Part shown: in pieces, positions 34,301 through 45,030 of the stretch
How positions within the stretch are numbered: position 1 is the first letter of the stretch
Layout of the letters: each line of letters opens with the position of its first letter
NCBI GenBank assembly: GCA_022414725.1
Contig: CM039464.1
Span: 43,080,229 to 43,144,228 of the forward strand
Source: Microglena sp. YARC
Lineage: Eukaryota > Chlorophyta > Chlorophyceae > Chlamydomonadales > Chlamydomonadaceae
Direction: 5' to 3'
Length of the DNA stretch: 64,000 bases
Program-made: the position numbers and the translations under genes
Notes under the pieces: generated by a model
What the model was told of the DNA's origin: nothing
Databases searched by the model: none
The model's input: only the letters and a program-made list of their open reading frames with translations

Positions 34301-35038
34301 TAGGGGTGCTCAAAAGTAACCAGCCACACGAGCATAAGTAACTAAACCACAATTGTATGGGCTTGGACTGCTCCCATCTCCTAGTCACTTATACCCCAGG
34401 GTAAGAGCTTCCAGGTCTGGATAGGGGAACCCTATATCTAGCTTGGGTGGGTGGATGCTGGCATGAATGTGAGTGAGCTGTAAACTAGGGTTGTGTTAGT
34501 TTTTAGGGTTTACAACTTTTAAATGTGGGAAAAATACAGGACCTGTTTATTTTTTCTTGGCCTCTGTTTTTTTCATGATAGGTGGGGGTAGGTTATTCTC
34601 TCATGTGTTGCTCAGTTGTGCCTTACCACTTTCTGGTTGGTGGTGTCATTGTGTGTGACTTGTCACAAAGCGTGTGTGTGTGGGAGGGGGTAGGTGCTGT
34701 AACATCTGCAGGGCCAAGCTTTTAAAATGTTTGGGCCTCGGACCATAAACGCCTTTCATAGCAATATACTGTGGGACTGAAGGGGTGGGGTTAAACAAAT
34801 CTTACAGAAGTGTAAAAAAAATAATGATTGGATAACAACTTTTATGCCACATGAAAATGGCAGAAAAGTTGGTGGTCCCCCCTAGCAAAAGAGAGGCATA
34901 CATGTGCATTCAACCAGAGCCCTACAAACGCAGCACATGAGCCATAGACAAGTATCATGGCGTGGTATGCTTATTTAATCAATCTGATAGGGGTGTGAAA
35001 TATAACTATAGAAGCCTTATTACTTTTGAGCACCCCTA
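34301..35038. mobile_element. TIR-bounded module 6 (right boundary)
   Basis: 738 bp. Its right inverted repeat ends at CACCCCTA and is followed directly by CCCCCACCCCC of tandem unit C. The left flank of module 1 is TACCCCCC, so TA plus C-run sequence is shared at both array edges. Confidence 0.8.
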
Positions 35039-36305
35039 CCCCCACCCCCGGCCCCCAGGACCAACATGATCCCTGTTCCCCCCTAAATCTTCCTACCCCC
35101 TTGACACACACTCTGTTTATCCCCCTTGCACCCCCCCTAACCTCCAGTCATCTCCACACCACCCAAATATACCCCCCTACCCCCAGCCATCTCCATACCA
35201 CCCAAATGCCCCCCCTTCCCCCCTCCCACCCCATCTACACTCTTTCTCTTTCTCCCCCCTCCCCTCACCCCAGTCATTTCCACCCATGGTGGGCCACCCT
35301 CGATCCTCCCCCCCACCCTCTCTTTCCGGAACCACCGGCACGCATGCGTTATCCCCTTCTCCCTACCTCATCCCTTCCAGCTGTGGGCCTAGATCATGCA
35401 GAATTTCGGAGTGGATAAAGAGCAGGCTGCGGATCCAACCTGCCAGTAGCTTGCGAAAGCCGACCCCGCTGAGAATACCGGGCATGCGCATTCACAAAGC
35501 GACATACCTGCATATTTTCCTTTGCGCGGAACATATTTGGGTCTCCAGCTGTTGTTTTGACCAGGAAATATCAGCCAGTCTTACATCCCAACATGCTAAG
35601 CAACCGATGTATCAATGCTTGCAACAATGAAAAGATATTGGATGAGGGGTGCAAGGGCCATATCGCGTAGGGTAGGTAATGCCAGTGAGTGGAGGTTTGA
35701 AGAAATTCTAAAATATCTCACAAGAATTGCCTGCCGACCAGACAATGCGGTGGCATGACGTTGATGCAAAGGATGATTTGTTGCGAATTGCGCGCGGCAG
35801 CTGGCCTCGCAGCATGGGGTTCACATCTTGTCTGATTATTAACCTGGCGTTGATTTTCAGGACTGGTTGCATGAGCTTCCCGCCTGGCCTGGTTGTAAGT
35901 CGCGCGCTGCTGTGGGTTAGCGGCATCTGTTCAACGCCGACGCTGGTTTGCGTGGCCCCTTTCCTCGTCGGTCTGAACTCTTAAGAGCTCGCCTTGCGCG
36001 CTGAGTGGCTGAATTTTTGTTTCCGGCATGTTACGGAAAGTAGACCACGACAGCAAGACAATTGTGGTACGTGAACGTGAAAGGTAAGGCTCTGTGTGAA
36101 GGTCTCGCAGAGGCGAAGGGCAAAGGAGAAACGAAGCGAAGGGCGCATAAGGTGAGATTCGAAATTTGCACGAATTCCCCCAGTCATACAGTACAGTACA
36201 GCGTGTCCGATGTCCGTCGAGTACTACAATTGTCCGTGCCCCTCGCTCCCCTTTGACACGAGGAACGAAAAAATCGCGTGAAATCCATGCATGTCTACAT
36301 ATATA
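35039..36305 (+). repeat. Tandem unit C, right part
   Basis: Resumes the unit cut at 22292: C-rich block, GACCAGGAAATATCAGCCAG, CAACATGCTAAGCAACCGAT, then a unit end at AAATCCATGCATGTCTACAT. Confidence 0.65.
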
Positions 36306-37810
36306 TAAATGTATGTATGTATGTATGTATGTATGTATGTATGTATGTATGTATGTATGTATGTATGTATGTATGTATTTACGTATGTACTAGTACATTG
36401 CCCGTGTGGCCGGAGGCCCCCCCCCCCCCCCCCCCCCCCATGTCCTTTGGCCTGCTCAGGGTTACAGAGGGGGTCAGGCCCTTGTATGTCCCCCCCCTCT
36501 CACCCACCCCTCTCCCCCTTCACATGCACTCAGTCAAGACATTTCCCCCTTGGCAGCTAAAAATATGTAATGCATGCCCCATTCCCTTCCGTAACGTATG
36601 CCCCCCCCTGCCACCCAGACCTGCACAATCCCCTGCTTTTCCCTAAATCTTCCTGCCCCATCCCCATTGCCACACCCTCTCTTTCTCCCCCCTGCCCCCC
36701 CCTGCCCCACACACCTTCCAGCCATCTCCCCCCTCACGCAACCCTCCCCTCCCTCTCCCCCGCACCCACATACACACATGTACACCTCTTTCCCTTCCTC
36801 TTCCCCTTCACGTAAGCTGTGGCCCCCCAGCCCTATCACACACCCATACCATTCCAACCCACCCCCAGCCAGACCAAAACAATCGCGCAACCCTCCCCTC
36901 CCTGCCCCTCACCCCACCCCATCCACACACACTCTTTCTTCCCCCCCACCGTCCCTTTCCCCAACCACCGAAACGCATGCACACTTTCCTGTCTCGTCCC
37001 TACTTCGAACACTTCACTCCAGCTGCGGGCTGTAGCCAAAATCGCGGCGCCATGCTTAACAATCGTCTTGCTGCGGCCAAAATCGCGGCGCCGTGCTGAA
37101 CGATCGTCAATATATACAATGAAAAGAGAGTGCGGTGATGAGATGAGAGTTGCAGGCGCGAGCGATGGAGATAGTGATGAAGAATTCGAATCGCTCGAAG
37201 TTGTTGCGACTAACTGCCTAATGCGCCTGGTTTGGTTAGCTGCCTGGCGTTCATCTGCAGGCATAGCAGCCCCCATGGTAGCATAGGCATCGCGCCTGGT
37301 TTGGTTAGCTGCCTGGCGTTCATCTGCAGGCATTGCAGCCTCCATAGTAGCATGGGCCACTCATCGCCGCTGGTTGTCACGGCCCCTCTGGTCGTCGGTC
37401 CGAAGAGCTCGCTTTGCGCGCTGAGTGGCTGTGTTTTCTGCTCTTCTGTCGTGATGGTGTAGCAAGGTTGCATCAAGAAGCAGTAGGTTGTATACGATCA
37501 GCCTTAGCGCCGTGTTTGGTTCAGATAGCGAAAAAATGTTTTTGTTTTTGTAGGCATGGTAGCAGAGCACGACAGCGAATCAATTTCAATCGCTCAGAAT
37601 GAATAAGCGCTTCTGAGTATGCCGAGCGATTTCGCTGGTGGAAAACGAATTCGCGGTAGTAAATTTGTGAACCTTCGTAAGAGTCCGTGTACAGCCTGCC
37701 CGTATATATTAGTAAATCGGCTTGGCATACCACGTGGAACTGCCAGGAAATTCGTATGGTCTGGTTTTGTCCGGGGGCCCGCCCCCCTACACACCAACGA
37801 ACGACCAATT
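36306..37810 (+). repeat. (TATG)n-headed tandem unit D
   Basis: (TATG)n at 36308-36378, then GTGTGGCCGGAGGCC and a C-run. The MKRECGDEMRVAGASDGDS frame lies at about 37120. Two ~66-bp tandem copies of CTGGTTTGGTTAGCTGCCTG / GGCGTTCATCTGCAGGCAT occur at 37228-37350. The 3' segment GAAATTCGTATGGTCTGGTT matches the end of unit A. Confidence 0.65.
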
Positions 37811-37819
37811 ATAGCAATA

Positions 37820-37972
37820 GCGGGGGGGGGGGGGGGGGGGGGGGGGAGCCATGACCATGACCATGACCATGACCATGACCATGACCATGACCATGACCAT
37901 GACCATGACCATGACCATGACCATGAGCATGAGCATGAGCATGAGCAAGAGCATGAGCATGAGCATGAGCCC
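37820..37972. repeat. Poly-G and (ATGACC/ATGAGC)n hexanucleotide array
   Basis: A ~26-bp G run followed by about 20 hexamers. His-Asp and Met-Thr frames here are artefacts. Confidence 0.95.
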
Positions 37973-38039
37973 GCTTGCAGTCAATGTCCTACCAGTTAAG
38001 TTGTTCTACCCTATCTCTTTTCCCAAGTCTCTCCTCACC

Positions 38040-38094
38040 CTAACTATCTTTGATGACGACCTGCTTGAATCCAATTGCAACCTGCTTGCATGGC
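38040..38094 (+). pseudogene. Exon-like fragment (DDDLLESNCNLLAW)
   Basis: Reads IFDDDLLESNCNLLAW, matching the tail of the exon units at 38285 and 38570. It ends at a GTAAAT donor. Spliced to 38285 it would be out of phase, so it is probably a decayed copy. Confidence 0.4.
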
Positions 38095-38111
38095 GTAAAT
38101 GGGGTGTTGGT

Positions 38112-38283
38112 GTAATAGCAACTAGTATTAGTGTTTGAAAAACCAGTATTAAATATTATTATTATAGTGTCCCAATAATATTAGCTTTTCAAATAAATTC
38201 GAATTTATGGTGGGACGGCTCGCCGGACTATTATGATATAATATGATGTATTCTCTAATATTATATAACATAGCCGACCCCTA
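38112..38283. mobile_element. hAT-like MITE inside a putative intron
   Basis: Closely related to the 51388-51558 element (shared TTTTTCAAATAAATTCGAA-type core and ACATAGCCGACCCCTA end). The left end is degenerate. The terminal CCTA plus the next G forms a TAG that could serve as a splice acceptor. Confidence 0.6.
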
Positions 38284-38284
38284 G

Positions 38285-38364
38285 GTATATGGGGTGGAGA
38301 TTCACAGAGGGGGAGCGCATCAACGATAAGGAGAAGGTCTTTGATGACAACCTGCTTGCATGGG
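38285..38364 (+). CDS. Putative exon copy: YMGWRFTEGERINDKE
   Basis: Reads YMGWRFTEGERINDKEKVFD then DNLLAW, between an AG at 38283-38284 and a GTAAAT donor at 38365. Joined to 38570 the frame continues (LLAW-GRYMGWRF). It is one of three similar units (others at 38570 and 38841). It could be a decayed or alternative exon. W-x-x-W-x-F spacing recalls carbohydrate-binding beta-sandwich modules, but no family is assigned. Confidence 0.38.
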
Positions 38365-38380
38365 GTAAATGGGGTATATG

Positions 38381-38568
38381 TAGGGAACAGCACTATGATA
38401 TCATATGATATCATGTCATCATGTGATATCATATGATATCATATGATGCTGGCAGTCTGACTAGGCTAAATTTTCCATTTATATACAACATCATATGACG
38501 CAATTTGTATGTTATCATATGATATCATACTCGCCTTTGGTCAACATCATATGATATGCCGGTCCCTA
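38381..38568. mobile_element. ATATGATATCATAT MITE in a putative intron
   Basis: TAGGGAACAGCACTATGATA at the left and GATATGCCGGTCCCTA at the right. Internal TTGGTCAACATCATATGAT is shared with the 4372 and 50095 copies. The left flank is GGTATATG; the right flank GGTCGGTA is only partly similar. Its final A plus flanking G supplies a possible splice acceptor. Confidence 0.65.
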
Positions 38569-38569
38569 G

Positions 38570-38672
38570 GTCGGTATATGGGGTGGAGATTCAGAGAGGG
38601 GGAGCGCATCAATGATAAGGAGGATGTCTACAACGACAACCTACTTGAATCCACTGACAACCTGCTTGCGCA
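38570..38672 (+). CDS. Putative exon copy: RYMGWRFREGERIND
   Basis: Reads RYMGWRFREGERINDKEDVY then NDNLLESTDNLLAHS before running into a (CAC)n microsatellite. Very similar to 38285-38364 and to the better-defined exon at 38841. The right exon edge is not defined. Confidence 0.38.
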
Positions 38673-38677
38673 CTCCA

Positions 38678-38790
38678 CCACCACCACCACCACCACACCA
38701 CTCCACACCACCACCACAGCGCCACCACCACCACCACCACCACCACCCCACCCCACATGATATGCATGCCACTGCTGGTGGTGGTGGTGG
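38678..38790. repeat. (CAC)n microsatellite in a putative intron
   Basis: CACCAC repeats with C-runs, ending in GGTGGTGGTGGTGGC. Confidence 0.9.
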
Positions 38791-38840
38791 CAACCTGCTT
38801 GCATGTACTCAACCACTCTTCCTTTCCGTTTGTCTCACAG

Positions 38841-39000
38841 AAGAATGTCGACTCTTGGGTACTAGGGTGGAGATTCACAGAGGGGGAGCGCATCAATGGT
38901 AAGCAGGATGTCATCAACGACAGCAACCTGCTTGACTCCATCTCTCTATCTAATCTTGAGCCCAACGGCAGTACCAAGGATCAAGCTGTTGCTGTTAAGA
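38841..39000 (+). CDS. Exon of putative secreted CBM-type gene
   Basis: A good acceptor (TTTGTCTCACAG) at 38840 and a strong donor (AAGA|GTAAGT) at 39001 bound a fully open 160-nt exon. It reads KNVDSWVLGWRFTEGERING, then KQDVINDSNLLDSISLSNL and EPNGSTKDQAVAVK. It ends with one spare base and so joins in phase with the exon at 49095 (two leading bases). Two earlier near-copies lie at 38285 and 38570. The family is not recognised with confidence; W-V-L-G-W-R-F resembles strand motifs of carbohydrate-binding modules. Confidence 0.5.
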
Positions 39001-39019
39001 GTAAGTCCGGTGATTTAAA

Positions 39020-39195
39020 AACTATATATATATATATATGTATGTATAATAATATAAAAAATATATATATATATATAATAAATATAAAAATAAATATAAA
39101 AATAGATATAAAAAAAAAATGAAAATAAATATAAAAATAAATATAAAAATAAATAAATAAATATAAATATAAATGTAATATAAATAAATAGTATG
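39020..39195. repeat. AT-rich low-complexity tract
   Basis: (TA)n and AAATATAA-type repeats. Confidence 0.9.
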
Positions 39196-39955
39196 CCTTA
39201 TTACGAGGCGTGAGGTTGAGGAGGCCATCCCTTTGCAAGTCCTCTGATTTTGCCTGAAATGTTTAAGCAACAACACAAGAATGATGGTAGAGAAATTCAG
39301 ATTCAAATTCAAATTAAAGGAACAAGTTGTTGGTAAAGCAGTAGTGATTATTCTTGATAATCGGATAGTTCAATGATAGTTGAACAAAGTGAAGTGATGG
39401 CTAATTGGAATAAAAATTGAATCAACCTATTGCTGTTGAGATTAAGCCCACTGATTTTGCCTGCCGATGCATGGTAATACATAAACATGTAAAAATATGT
39501 TAAATTTAATGTTACGCCTTAAAATATGAGTTTGCCCTGCGTTTCGCCTTTATAATTTGTCTAATCCTGAACCAACAAGTCAATCATAAATAAATCATCG
39601 CCTTATGATGAGGCTTGAAGTTGAATTTGGAGAGTCCAGAAATTTGAAGTTGGTGGGCCAGCTCATTCGCTTGAGCTGAGAACAACCATCAATGTGTGTA
39701 ATTCGTTTTTGGCGGAGCCCCCCCTTCTGGGGGGCAAAAGCCCCCAGAGTCACTCAGCTGTCCATTTGTTGTGTTGTCTGTCTGTCGGCACGTAACCCCG
39801 ACCCTTGATGGCCCCTGGCCTTGTCGTAAACCCTGGCTTCGATCCGCTGCACTCAATTCCAGGGCCACTTGTTGCTCCGATAGCCAACACTTTCCTCCAA
39901 TATTCCGTGTCGCTTGCGATGTGCGTTGGACTTGTTCGCTTGTGCCACAAAGTAG
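39196..39955. other. Non-coding stretch with a dispersed repeat
   Basis: 39705-39950 (GGCGGAGCCCC, CCCCAGAGTCAC, GATGTGCGTTGGACTTGTT) is a diverged copy of 57505-57715. No gene is seen. Confidence 0.5.
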
Positions 39956-39959
39956 TGGA

Positions 39960-40279
39960 AACGATTAATAAAAAGTCATGAAAAGATGTTAATAAAAAGT
40001 GATGACAAGCAGTTAATAAAAAGTGAAGAGAAGCGGTTAATAAAAATTATTAAGAAGCAGTTAGTAAAAAGTGATAAGAAGCGATAATACGAAGGGATAA
40101 TAAACTGTAAATGAAAAGTGACAATAGGCGGTTGATAAAAAGTGATGAGAAGCGGTTAATAAAAGTGATAAAAAGCGGTTAATAAATTAATGAAAAGCGG
40201 TTAATAAAAAGTGATAAGAAGCGGTGAAGTGATCATAAAAAGTGATAAGAAACAGTGAAGTGATTATAAAAAGTGATAT
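39960..40279. repeat. ~23-bp GCGGTTAATAAAAAGTGATA tandem array, left part
   Basis: About 13 imperfect copies. The array resumes at 47106 after the Copia element and so was the insertion target. Confidence 0.85.
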
Positions 40280-40527
40280 TGTCGCTGGGAGATATGAGAC
40301 AGTGCTGGACACTGGAGATGACGACTGGGTGAGGTTCTGTTTATAGAACGAGATAATGTTACACGGTAGGGTCGGTCATTAATATGACCGAATCCAGGTC
40401 ATAGAAGGCGAGACATAAGACCTAATGACACAGTCATGTCTACACGTCTGCATGTGTAGACGCTTATGCGTAACGGTATCAAGACAAGAGAAGGACAGCA
40501 AAGCAGTAATGTAGCATAATGCTGACA
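40280..40527 (-). repeat. Copia 3' LTR
   Basis: 248 bp, TG...CA ends. Differs from the other LTR at GAGATAATG/GAGACAATG and GCATAATG/GCAGAATG. Confidence 0.95.
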
Positions 40528-41479
40528 CTCCACCTATGATGCAGATGTCCTTATCAAATCATCAACAATTGAAGTACAACTGTAACCAGAAAATACCAGT
40601 TTTATTAGAGTAGTGGTAATTCAAAACAGTTGTAATCAATAAACTCAGACAAAGATAGCTCTCTCCAACCACGGATTTACTACTTATGAGGGGAAACCTT
40701 ATCCAGAGGTCGCTCTTGGCACGATTGCTCCATTGGTGGATTTGGTGAAAACCTACTCATTGTAACTGGCTTCTTGTTATTAATGAACAAGACGGCCCAT
40801 AAGGTTTAGTCCTCATCAGCCACCAGCAACGTCCCTAACTAGTAGTTGGAGCATAGTCAACAGAAATGGTGAACTATGGATTAACATATTAATAAAAACC
40901 CAAAATATTATTCAGAAATATCTATGACGAAGATCTAATCCTAAATCTGGTCCGGCAGTCCAATAATTGGTTTAGGATTCCAAGAGATAGTCTTAGTCTT
41001 TTTAAGTTCCCCAGGCCAGGGGTAACCCGTCCGGTAGCAGGAGTCCTTATGACCTCTCCTACAATAATACGTAACAATCCAAATATACCCAATAATACCC
41101 AAAATTATGTATAACGCATCTCCACCTAATTCTCCAATCAAGCTCAAGGAGCTCATGGGAAATTAAGTTAAGAGAACTATTGTTACCATAAAAGTATAAA
41201 CAAGCATTGGTAACCGCCACCGTCATTCACTGGAGTGAAGGAGGTTTTTCGAAAGCAAAGGTTGTTTATAGTATGCAGACATGGGTCAACTCCAGGACCA
41301 AAGAAAAACAGTACAGCCCACGGTTGACAGTGAATTACAATCACTTCGACCGTAAGTACAAGACACGCCTGCGTGTGACGGGCTACTCGTCCCGACAGAC
41401 GCAAGGCCTACTCTAGCACAAGCAAGGACCTATGTGAACCAAAGGAAACCGAAAGAGACAAGAAACTAATAAAAAAATA
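40528..41479 (-). other. Copia 3' untranslated region
   Basis: About 950 bp between the RNase H stop and the 3' LTR, without a supported gene on either strand. It is long for a Copia element and may hold regulatory sequence or inserted DNA. Confidence 0.55.
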
Positions 41480-42328
41480 TTAAGGGACAGGAGTGCTGGA
41501 GGCCAGCTTGAAGACAACCATCCCATGTCGCTTGAGATGAAGCCAAAAAGGACCTGCTGCCAAGGCCTTGGTAAACGGGTCAGCCAAGTTGTCATGTGTG
41601 TTGACATATGTTACACACAAGCGGCCATCCTCTACCAAGCACTTGACATCGTGATGGATCACATCAATATGCTTTGCCCTGTTCACTATTTTCCAATCCT
41701 TGCACCAAGAGAGTGCCCCTTCGCTATCACATTGTATTGTAACAGGCAAGAAGGGCAAGCCCAGATCATCCCTAAGATGTTTGAGCCACATGGTTTCCCT
41801 CGCAGCAGCACCCAAGGCCTGATACTCCGCCTCGCCGGTGCTGATAGCTGGGGTAATTTGTCTTTTGGAGATCCAACTGACTAGGGAACCACCAGCCAGT
41901 ACAGCTACTCCCGATTGGGAGCGTCTGGACAGCTTGCACTCGCCAAAAGAGGCGTCGCTGTAGATCTCGAGCTTAAACTCTTGGGTAGGGTCATACTTGT
42001 AACAAAGCCCAAGATTCTTGTTGGCCTTCAAGTAGAGGAGCACCCGCTTTGAAGCTTCCCAATGAGCTGCTGAGGGAGCTGCAGAGAACCTAGACAAGGT
42101 GCTAACGGCAAAGGAGATGTCGGGGCGTGTGCAAGTGGAAATATATATTAGACTGCCTACGAGAGAAATGTATGCTTTATTGTTTGGCAGAAGTGGGCTA
42201 TGCACAGCGTCACCAACAATGTCTCCACCTGTCATGGGGATAAAGGTGTTCTGTTTCTTCTTTGTGAATGGGAAGCGCTCCACTAGATCTGCAATAGCAT
42301 TGTGCTGGGATAAATTATTTGAAGGCAT
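41480..42328 (-). pseudogene. Copia RNase H region of pol (separate frame)
   Basis: A 282-codon frame with the Copia connection motif LVGSLIYISTCTRPDISFAV, the RNase H start IYSDASFGECKLSRRSQSG, the WISKRQ...STGEAEYQAL block, and the terminal HIDVIHHDV ... NLADPFTKAL. RNase H removes the RNA strand during reverse transcription. It overlaps the upstream RT frame by ~46 bp in another frame, so a frameshift near 42300-42325 separates it from RT in this copy. Confidence 0.88.
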
Positions 42329-44445
42329 CGACCCTCCTCATCTAGGGTGACCTGCATGTCCAAAGAGAGGAACTGCTTGGGCAACCCCAGCTGTTTAACT
42401 TCCCATCGGGCAGCCTCCATAGCTGCAATGATCTCATCATAGTACCTACGGTCTTGCACAAGGATGAGAGAGTCATCAACATAAGTGAGCACATAGCACC
42501 ACTTGTCGTTGACCTTCTTGATGTATAGTGCAGGGTCAAAGCGGGAAGGTCTGAAGCCATTCTTTACTAGCACTTTCCTCACCGTGTCACTCCATACACG
42601 TGGGGCCTGTTTTAGGCCATACAATGATTTAACCAGCCTGCAAATCATCCTCGATTTACCCTGACCAGTGACGTCAAATCCATCAGGTTGGACTGAGTAG
42701 AGCTTAAGAACTGGGTCCAGGGTACCTTCGAGGAAGGCAGTCTTTATGTCACATTGGTACATGAACATCCTACGGGCGCAAGCAGTAGCTAGCAGGAGTC
42801 TTAAGGTAGCTTTAGAAGTTACGGGTGCATACACGTCAGTGAATTCAAGTCCTGGCCGTTGCATAAACCCTTTAACTACCCAGCGTGCTTTATATCTCTC
42901 CACCTCTCCTGCTTCTCCCATTTTTCTAGTAAAAATCCAGCGCCCACCTAATACCTTTTGTAGACTAAAGGGGGTGAGCACCCAAGTGCCATGCCCTTCT
43001 ATCGATGCAATCTCCTCCTTCATAGCTAAGATCCACTCCTCCCTCTCAGGATTATTAGCTGCTGTAGCATCCTTGAAGGTGAGAGAAGTGGTATGTGATA
43101 TGAAGGCAGGGATGTTAGTTGAGTTGGAGCCCCCAGCCATAGCAGGACTGGGGGAAATCGTATCAGCAAAATATCCTGCCACGTCACCTTGAGCAGCTAA
43201 CCGAGCACTTCTTCGTGTACCGGTAGCAGTTGGGGTAGCAGCGACTAAGTCCACTGTGGGAACAAAGACATTATTCGGAGATAGGCAGGAGCCTTCTCCA
43301 GGAGCCATTCCCCGAGGCGGAAATAAATCTCCCGTAAGCGGAATTCCGGAAGGCGTACCCCAGCCCGGAAAACCCTCACTCGCAGTAGAGCTGCCAGATT
43401 GTACACGCTCTAATGGCATGATCGCCTCACCTGATGCCAAGGATTGCGCAGGTTCACCGTTGTAAGATTCCCCAAGGGGGTTCTCAAACACATTTGTGAA
43501 GCTGGCCAGAGGCTGAACAGGGAGGTTAGACTGTGGCTCCAGTTCGAAAGCAGGATTATTAACCACAAACATCGGACTCTTACCGTTAGCGCCACCGACC
43601 TCTTCTGGGATACCGGAATGGAGGGCCGAGGGAATATCAATAAGTGAGGCTCGATCTACAGGAGCATGGATGTGAGGTTGAAGTATCCCAGCCACCCCTA
43701 CTTCACTGGCACCAGCACGCTTACTTACCGGGTCACGGCTGCGTAAGCACATGTGAAAAACCGCAGCAGCGGCTACTGGATGGTAAGGGGGGGCCTGGAT
43801 GGCATCGTCATCTTCTGATTCGGAGGATGTGCCGCTCGTGACGTCGGAGTCAGCAGCAACCCCTAAGAAATCTGACCCATCATAGGTAACCTGCCCAGGT
43901 GGTGGAATATGATCGTATTCCTCAAAGAAAACACAGTCGCGTGTTTCGATGACCTGGCGCAACTCGGGAATCCATACAGTGTAGCCCTTACTCAACTCAC
44001 TATAACCCAGAAATCGCCCCTCTACACTCCTCGGTCCCAGCTTGCTGCGTTTCTTGCCGTTAACCAACGTTGCGTAGCAAGTCGATCCAAAAACTCGTAA
44101 CAACGAGACATTAGGTTTCAACCCGAAGAATAGCTTGAAGGGGGTAGGCCCACCTGAAGTGGGAAGCCTATTCCTAAGATAAGCCGCGCACAGAAACGCA
44201 TAGGGCCAAAAGGTCTTAGCTAACTTCGACTCGATGAGAAGCGTTCTAGCCATACCCCCAATGACCCCATTGAATCTCTCAGCAGTACCGTTCTGCTGTG
44301 GCGTGTATGCCACAGACAGTTCGTGTCTTGCGCCTTCCGACTCTAGCCACTCATCGAACCATTTGACCCTGAACTCTTTAGCCCTGTCGCTTCGTAAACA
44401 CTTAAATTGCATCCCAGATAACTGGGTGCGCCACTCGATAATCAC
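42283..44445 (-). pseudogene. Copia integrase C-half plus reverse transcriptase
   Basis: A 720-codon frame. It starts within the integrase core (KCLRSDRAKEF; YTPQQNGTAERFNG with the catalytic Glu region), followed by a variable linker. The RT domain then has VYAPVTSKATLRLLLA, QCDIKTAFLEG, YGLKQAPRVW and the catalytic LTYVDDSLIL. It synthesises cDNA from element RNA. It is frameshifted from the integrase N-half at a G-run near 44462 and from RNase H near 42320, so this copy cannot make one polyprotein without recoding or sequence correction. Confidence 0.9.
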
Positions 44446-45030
44446 AGTCTGAACAACTAAGCGGGGCCTCGCTTTTCCTATGGATCACAACTACTTTCGC
44501 GTACCCCGAATACTGATCGACTAAAACCAGGAGGTAGTACTCCCCCCTGAGCCCTCTAGTAGAGAAGGGCCCCATTATATCTAGGTGCAAGCGTTGAAGC
44601 GGTGCGATACACTCGCTTTCACACTCCTGAGGGAACGGAAGCCGAGTCGCTTTACCCTTACAGCACGAATCACAAGGGATCTTGTGAAGCGCGCGAACCT
44701 GTGCTAGGGACAACGGCAACCCATCGACCATATTCCGGGACACTAACCTTTGGAGCGTGGTATAGCCTGGATGGCCCAGACGCTGATGCCAAAGATTAGC
44801 GGCCCTGGCGGACATGGGGAGGCCGTCGTTTCGAAGCACCTGAATAGAAGAAAACGCAGGGATAGAGTCGTCAGGGCAGCGGTATGCAGATAGGACATAA
44901 ACTCCATCGCTGGAGGAGGGGACAGACCAAAGGACCTTATGTCCCTTGGTGGCAGAGCAGCTACGAGAGGTAAACTCTACTTTGCAGTCTAGCGAATGCG
45001 CAATCCATGTACTGACAAGAGGCTTACTGG
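44402..45030 (-). pseudogene. Copia integrase N-half (HHCC and first catalytic Asp)
   Basis: LWHQRLGHPGYTTLQRLV ... IPCDSCCKGKATRLPF is the His2Cys2 pre-integrase zinc domain. RLHLDIMGPFSTRGLRGEYY and LLVLVDQYSGYAKV begin the integrase core with its first Asp. The frame is open upstream of the first Met (LDCKVEFTSRSC...). It joins the protease frame only through a frameshift near 45010-45025. Confidence 0.85.

Larger units (their letters stand above)
22293..35038. mobile_element. 12.7-kb alternating Tc1 transposase/TIR-module array
   Basis: The order is module-T-module-T-module-T-module-T-module-T-module, with six modules of ~735-740 bp and five ~1.66-kb transposase segments, period ~2.4 kb. 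Each module starts TAGGGGTGCTCAAAAGTAA and ends TTACTTTTGAGCACCCCTA. The outer boundaries of the whole array are exactly such ends. Units differ mainly by single-base homopolymer indels, implying recent amplification or homogenisation. The array interrupts tandem unit C. Confidence 0.85.
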
